From assembly GCF_947179165.1 (NCBI RefSeq), contig NC_077243.1, positions 32,192,001 through 32,256,000 on the forward strand: DNA of 64,000 bases, written 5' to 3'. The notes under the pieces were generated by a model. It saw only the letters and a program-made list of their open reading frames with translations. It was not told the origin of the DNA and did no database searches. Numbering within the stretch: position 1 is the stretch's first letter; every line of letters starts with the position of its first letter. Source of the stretch: Solanum dulcamara. Taxonomy: Eukaryota > Streptophyta > Magnoliopsida > Solanales > Solanaceae. The position numbers and the translations under genes were made by a program. Shown one piece after another: positions 60,308-64,000 of the stretch.

Positions 60308-61432
60308 TGTTAGTCACCTCTAGGATGCCCATCAATTTGATACCTTAAAATATCAAGATATATTTCTTGGCTTAGTTTAAAATGAGTAAATGCATATATA
60401 TTTTTATTTTGGTGCATGTGATATCAATTCTGGTCCATCTTTGGACTCCATCCTTGTATATCGTTGAGTTTTGAGTCTCCCATCATTTTATTCGAATTTT
60501 TGAAAAGTTGATGCATAGAAAGGAAGCTAATATACATTGTTTGAATATTGATATTGGGTTGTATACACGAAATACATGTGGAAAATAGTGTTCTATATAC
60601 TGATATACAATATATATACACAATCTGATATGCAAAAAAATAATATTGTATACATTGATAGAAGTCTGATATATAGTGATATACAACATATATAGGGAAT
60701 AAACAGGTGGTATACAGTGTGTATACAGTTCGTTATACAGAAATAATATTGTATACACTATATACAATGTATATACAGTCCGCTATATAGTGTATATACA
60801 ACTGTGATATACAATAGAATTGAGCCAAAAGCCCAAAATGTTGGTGGCCCAATAGCTTAGTCCAGACGTACAAAAATTAAGTGTCAGGCCAGATTTTCAT
60901 ATTTTATTTATTATTTATTTTTATTGATTTGGTTTGTAATAATTGATTTACTTATTTTGTTTATAATTGCTTAGATATTAATCTTAGTTTATGTTAACTT
61001 AATTAGATTCCCACAAAGATAACTATTTCATGTTAATTTACTTTTTAAATAATTTTCTACCTTTATTTAGCCATTTTGATAAACTTTAATTTCTTTTCAT
61101 ATTATTTCCATTGTGTAACCTTGATCATCTTTTCAAAAATAGTTTTAAAGTCATTATTTCTTTTTAAATTAATATTTTTAAAGTTAGTCAAATTATTTTA
61201 AATCATCGGATAATCGCGTATTAGCGGTCTCTTTGAATGCTAATACCTTCTCAAAGTAAAAATTTGAACCCTTATCCATTTTCTCTAATTTTAAGACTTA
61301 AATCTGTTAGGGTCTTTAAAATTAATGTTTCTTGATTTTCCTTAAAAATTAAGTGGTGACTCTCTTTTCTAAAATTGATTTTTTTTCTAAAAAGTTAAAA
61401 TTAATTCTAAACCGTCATTTTTCGACATAACA
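59121..61432 (+). repeat. 3' LTR of non-coding element
   Basis: 2312 bp, TGTTGACATCC to cgacataaca. It contains a longer (TA)n(TG)n (60239-60309) and the GATATACAGT-rich tract (60545-60812). It is uninterrupted, unlike its partner. Confidence 0.9.
60239..60309. repeat. (TA)n(TG)n microsatellite in the 3' LTR
   Basis: 71 bp of TA then TG repeats at the position equivalent to 48759-48793, twice as long. Confidence 0.9.
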
Positions 61433-61611
61433 ACCAACATTTGGATTAATGGGAGCAACTACCTCTCTATTATCTTGAGCTTCCACGTCTTGAGCAAGCA
61501 CTTGGAAAGTGGCTTGGAACTCCGTATGGTGACAAGTTCATTTAAAGGGTCATTTGGAGCTTGTTACTCCTCCACAACATTTCTTCTTACGTGAGCTCTT
61601 CTTGGATGCAT
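61433..61611 (-). pseudogene. Gag N-terminus of host chromovirus
   Basis: Minus-strand ATG at 61609-61611 opens MHPRRAHVRRNVVEE, then a stop and QAPNDPLNELVT. The RR-rich start is typical of chromovirus gag. It continues at 47633 on the far side of the non-coding element. The leader 61612-61814 separates it from the primer site. Confidence 0.75.
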
Positions 61612-61814
61612 GATTCTGTAATCGCAAGGAGAAAGCATTAGAGGAAAATGCCTTAGAGTTTAACTCTATCAAACGAAATAAGAGTGATGAAATAAGAGAA
61701 GTTTCCTAAAGCGCTTCATAGACTCCTATTCATAGATGTGGCGTGCTTCAGGCCCATGAACAAGTCATTACTCAATGTATCATGTTAGACTCCCTAGAAC
61801 ACCTTAAACCTTGT

Positions 61815-61826
61815 GCTCTAATACCA
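61815..61826 (-). other. Primer-binding site of host chromovirus
   Basis: The minus strand reads TGGTATTAGAGC, the initiator-Met primer site with one C-to-T change, four bases from the LTR start at 61831. Confidence 0.8.
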
Positions 61827-62401
61827 AGTTTGTCAGGACCCAAGCTAGGCCCTAGGCGTGACTGAAGATTAGAATTCTGAGGAACTCCAATCAAGCCTCT
61901 TAGCGTACGTCACATACATTAGGTAAGTAAGAACATGAATCAATTCATAATACGGAAGATAAGTCCCAAAAGTGAAATCTCAAAGTAAGGGGAGTACATT
62001 CTCATGACCGTCTAAACTTGACTCTTCTTCTATTAGATGGGGATAAGGCCAGATTCCTATCTTGCCTAAACATAAAGAATAAAAGATATGGAAAAGAAAG
62101 AGAAAAGCATAAGTGTGCATCCTCGAAACAAGAGGACTCCCCAATAATGAAATAGTACTAAATAGCTAGCCACAAGCAGGAGGATGACCGTGATGATCGT
62201 CGAGCCCTACATTATGATACAATGTAGGCAAAAGTATGTGTTAGTACATGAATTATACTAAATATGTAAGAAATATGCATAATGTAGAAGAGGTAGAATG
62301 ATTAACATAAAACATATGATATAGGACCAATAATCATTAAAAGCGTGGGATTTGAAAATAAGTCAAAACATGTGGTCAATGCATCATTTAAAATCATCAT
62401 A

Positions 62402-63249
62402 GGCCCCGATGTGTCATTTTGAAACTGACTTGGCACATTACGTGTGTTGTACCCATTTTAAGCGTGTGAAGAACATTGTTTTCTTAAAAAATATTTTTTT
62501 TAATTTTTTTTTGTTGTTTTTCTTCTTCATTTTTTAGCTACCATTATAATATATTTCTTCCATCAACACCATAGCTGCTACCTACCCCTCCTTTTTATAC
62601 CCATTTTCATCAACACTATATCTGGCATTTCTCCGATTTCAACACCATAAATTTCCAATGAAGTTAGAACACATATATATTTAGCGTCCTTCTAGTAGTT
62701 ACATTTTGAGAAAAAAATTCCTTAAACTCATCCAAGTGCCGCCGCCATCATCAATACCTCCACCCCTTCAATAACCATTTTCTTCATCTATTTTAGATCT
62801 GAAAACTATCACATTATTTTTGCTTTTTTTTCATTTTAAAATTCAATATCGTCATTATTACTACCTTTCTCGCCTAAAATAATGGTGAATACCACCACTC
62901 TTCTTCCTTCCCCCCTTTATCATCCTAGAAACACATAAAGCTATGCCACAAAATATTTTGTTTTATAAAATAAATAAAATTTTATTTAACCATTGATCAA
63001 ATCAAAAAAAAAGATGTTGAGGTTTGAAGAATGGCGGACATTTTTGGCCAAGATTGGAGTGGGTGGGGTTAGAGAAGACGACTAAGGGGTGGGTAGTAAT
63101 GGAGAGACCACTAATAGGGTGTGGGGGTGGGGGTTAATAGAAGTTAATTTTTTTTAAAAAAAAATATTATTTGGATAAAAAAATATCACATGTTATCAAG
63201 TTATTGGTCATTGTTTTCTATTCAAAAGTCATTATTTGATAATTATTTT

Positions 63250-63310
<61 letters not shown>

Positions 63311-63517
63311 TTCTACGTGTCTTTATTTAATTTACTACTTTTGACACGTCATTGGCGAGTGCATTACACACACTTAATATATTTTGGTGATTGTCAAAAA
63401 AGTGTCAAAATGACACATTGATGCCTTACTTGAGGTGTATAAAATGAACGAAGCCTAGTTGAGGTATCTAAGTGAAAGTTGACGCCAACTTTAGGGGGCC
63501 ACCGATGGGTTCCGCCA
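62402..63517. mobile_element. Non-autonomous DNA-transposon-like insertion
   Basis: Foreign to the LTR around it. ATGTGTCATTTTGA (62409-62422) and its exact reverse complement (63405-63418) sit near the two sides. The outer bases GGCCCC (62402-62407) and AGGGGGCC (about 63493-63500) are also partly inverse. No coding region is present, and a (TA)n tract lies at 63252-63306. The family and exact ends are not certain, and a matching target duplication was not found. Confidence 0.5.
63252..63306. repeat. (TA)n microsatellite
   Basis: About 55 bp of pure TA repeat; the 61-residue open frame across it is an artefact. Confidence 0.95.
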
Positions 63518-63687
63518 AACTCAATTGAAAACATGCAATTTAACTTAAGTTATGCATAATTAAGTCATTATCAATAAAATAAATCATAACTGAATTGACC
63601 CAATGCAATTTGATAAAACGATAAAAATCATTGAATTGCAAATTTATGGAAAAAGTAGAAAACCATTGAGGCTCCATGGATGAATTC

Positions 63688-64000
63688 TGTTACGACCCAA
63701 TTTCTCGGGTCATGATGGCATCTACTATATTCCACAAGTAGGTAAGCCTAATCCATAGCCCAGATTCATAGAAAATGGGCTATCACGTGAGAGCAAAAAA
63801 TGTGGAAGATAACAACAATAATGAAAAATATAGAAAAGAGAGAATCAATACAGAATATAAACCCCTAAGACATGATTTTATTCGGTAGTAGACCTTCTAG
63901 TCAAAACAAGATATAAGTAAGACTAGTCCTATCCAATGCAGAGGGAGAAAGACAACTCTGAACACCAGGAGCTCACCATTCTCTGAATCCGAAGAGCTAC
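63688..64000 (-). repeat. Start of another gypsy LTR, running off the window
   Basis: TGTTACGACCCAATTTCTCGG at 63688 resembles the outer end of the LTR at 2279 (TATCACGATCCAAATTTGGG), including the next block with GTAGGTAAGCC. The bases before it are AATTC (63683-63687). Only about 313 bp lie in the window. Confidence 0.65.

Larger units (their letters stand above)
47634..61432 (+). mobile_element. Large non-coding LTR element (LARD-like, possibly Tat/Ogre-derived)
   Basis: LTRs 47634-52343 (about 2276 bp once the nested solo LTR is removed) and 59121-61432 (2312 bp) both start TGTTGACA and end CGACATAACA. Flanking bases ACCCA (47629-47633) and ACCAA (61433-61437) form a duplication with one mismatch. 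Just after the left LTR, TGACGACTCTGCTGAGG (52348-52364) resembles the TGGCGACTC.. primer site that I associate with Tat/Ogre elements, rather than initiator Met. The 6.8-kb interior has no gag, protease, RT or integrase. It holds TACGTAGGCA-type blocks, a 3-copy 90-bp repeat and two minisatellite arrays, so the copy is non-autonomous. Confidence 0.8.
30559..63687 (-). mobile_element. Host Ty3/gypsy chromovirus carrying several nested insertions
   Basis: The left (3') LTR 30559-32648 pairs with the right (5') LTR starting 61831; both open TGTCA.GACCCAAGCTAGG. A purine tract lies after the left LTR (minus-strand AAGGGGGAGATAT). The primer site with one mismatch (TGGTATTAGAGC) is at 61815-61826. 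Coding pieces on the minus strand are integrase (33080-34158), then RNase H, RT and protease (44883-46476) and gag (46700-47633 and 61433-61611). They are interrupted by a chromovirus at 34159-44882 and a large non-coding element at 47634-61432. The right LTR is split by a 1.1-kb insertion and then cut at 63688. It is the oldest layer of the right half. Confidence 0.88.
61831..63687 (-). repeat. 5' LTR of host chromovirus, interrupted and incomplete
   Basis: 61831-62400 matches 30559-31086 and 63518-63687 matches 31736-31910. Between them is a foreign 1.1-kb segment, and about 650 bp of LTR is missing. The copy is cut by another LTR at 63688; the remainder would lie beyond the window. Confidence 0.85.

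Noticed and set aside
63236..63421. 61-residue frame of alternating I and Y
   Set aside because: Translation of a (TA)n microsatellite.

Overview
The window reads as nuclear DNA of a dicot plant, most likely a member of the Solanaceae. It is AT-rich, with one intron-containing plant gene in a dense stack of nested LTR retrotransposons. It also carries an RTE-type LINE tail and Stowaway-like MITEs of kinds common in nightshades. The species cannot be fixed from sequence reading alone. No bacterial, organellar or CRISPR features were seen, and no undescribed gene system is claimed.

The only convincing host gene is on the minus strand at 12606-16286. It is a three-exon 2-oxoglutarate/Fe(II) dioxygenase whose 356-residue product matches the jasmonate-induced oxygenase family (JOX/JAO), which hydroxylates jasmonic acid to inactive 12-OH-JA. 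Frame, splice sites and catalytic residues all look intact. Its upstream region carries two AACGTG and one CACGTG motif, as expected for MYC2-type jasmonate feedback. A Stowaway-like MITE sits in intron 1.

Left of the gene (358-12295) is a minus-strand Ty1/copia element. Its LTRs are about 331 and 333 bp with TSD AGTTT, and its pol is split at 2274-8964 by a Ty3/gypsy element (TSD TGCCT) that has lost gag and most of its 5' LTR. The copia 5' leader is a chimera: a TRIM-like piece, with its own small LTR, polypurine tract and second primer-binding site, lies exactly between two copies of the tRNA-iMet primer site.

To the right (17.8-30.3 kb) are an L1 RT relic, LTR fragments and a near-complete plus-strand chromovirus (20639-29630, TSD AATTC). 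Its gag-pol stops look like C-to-T or G-to-A decay.

From 30559 to the window end a minus-strand chromovirus is the oldest layer. Into it went a second chromovirus (34159-44882, TSD ATATC), itself hit by an RTE LINE fragment (37571-38227). It also received a large non-coding LTR element (47634-61432; LTRs about 2.3 kb; interior with two minisatellite arrays). That element's 5' LTR is in turn split by a solo LTR (49286-51714, TSD GATAT) of the same family as the 20.6-kb element. The host's right LTR carries a non-autonomous DNA-element-like insertion (62402-63517) and is cut at 63688 by another LTR that leaves the window.

The interest lies in transposon archaeology: exact junctions, relative ages, chimeric leader structure, GC-rich LTR palindromes, decay signatures and a jasmonate-catabolism gene surviving beside them.
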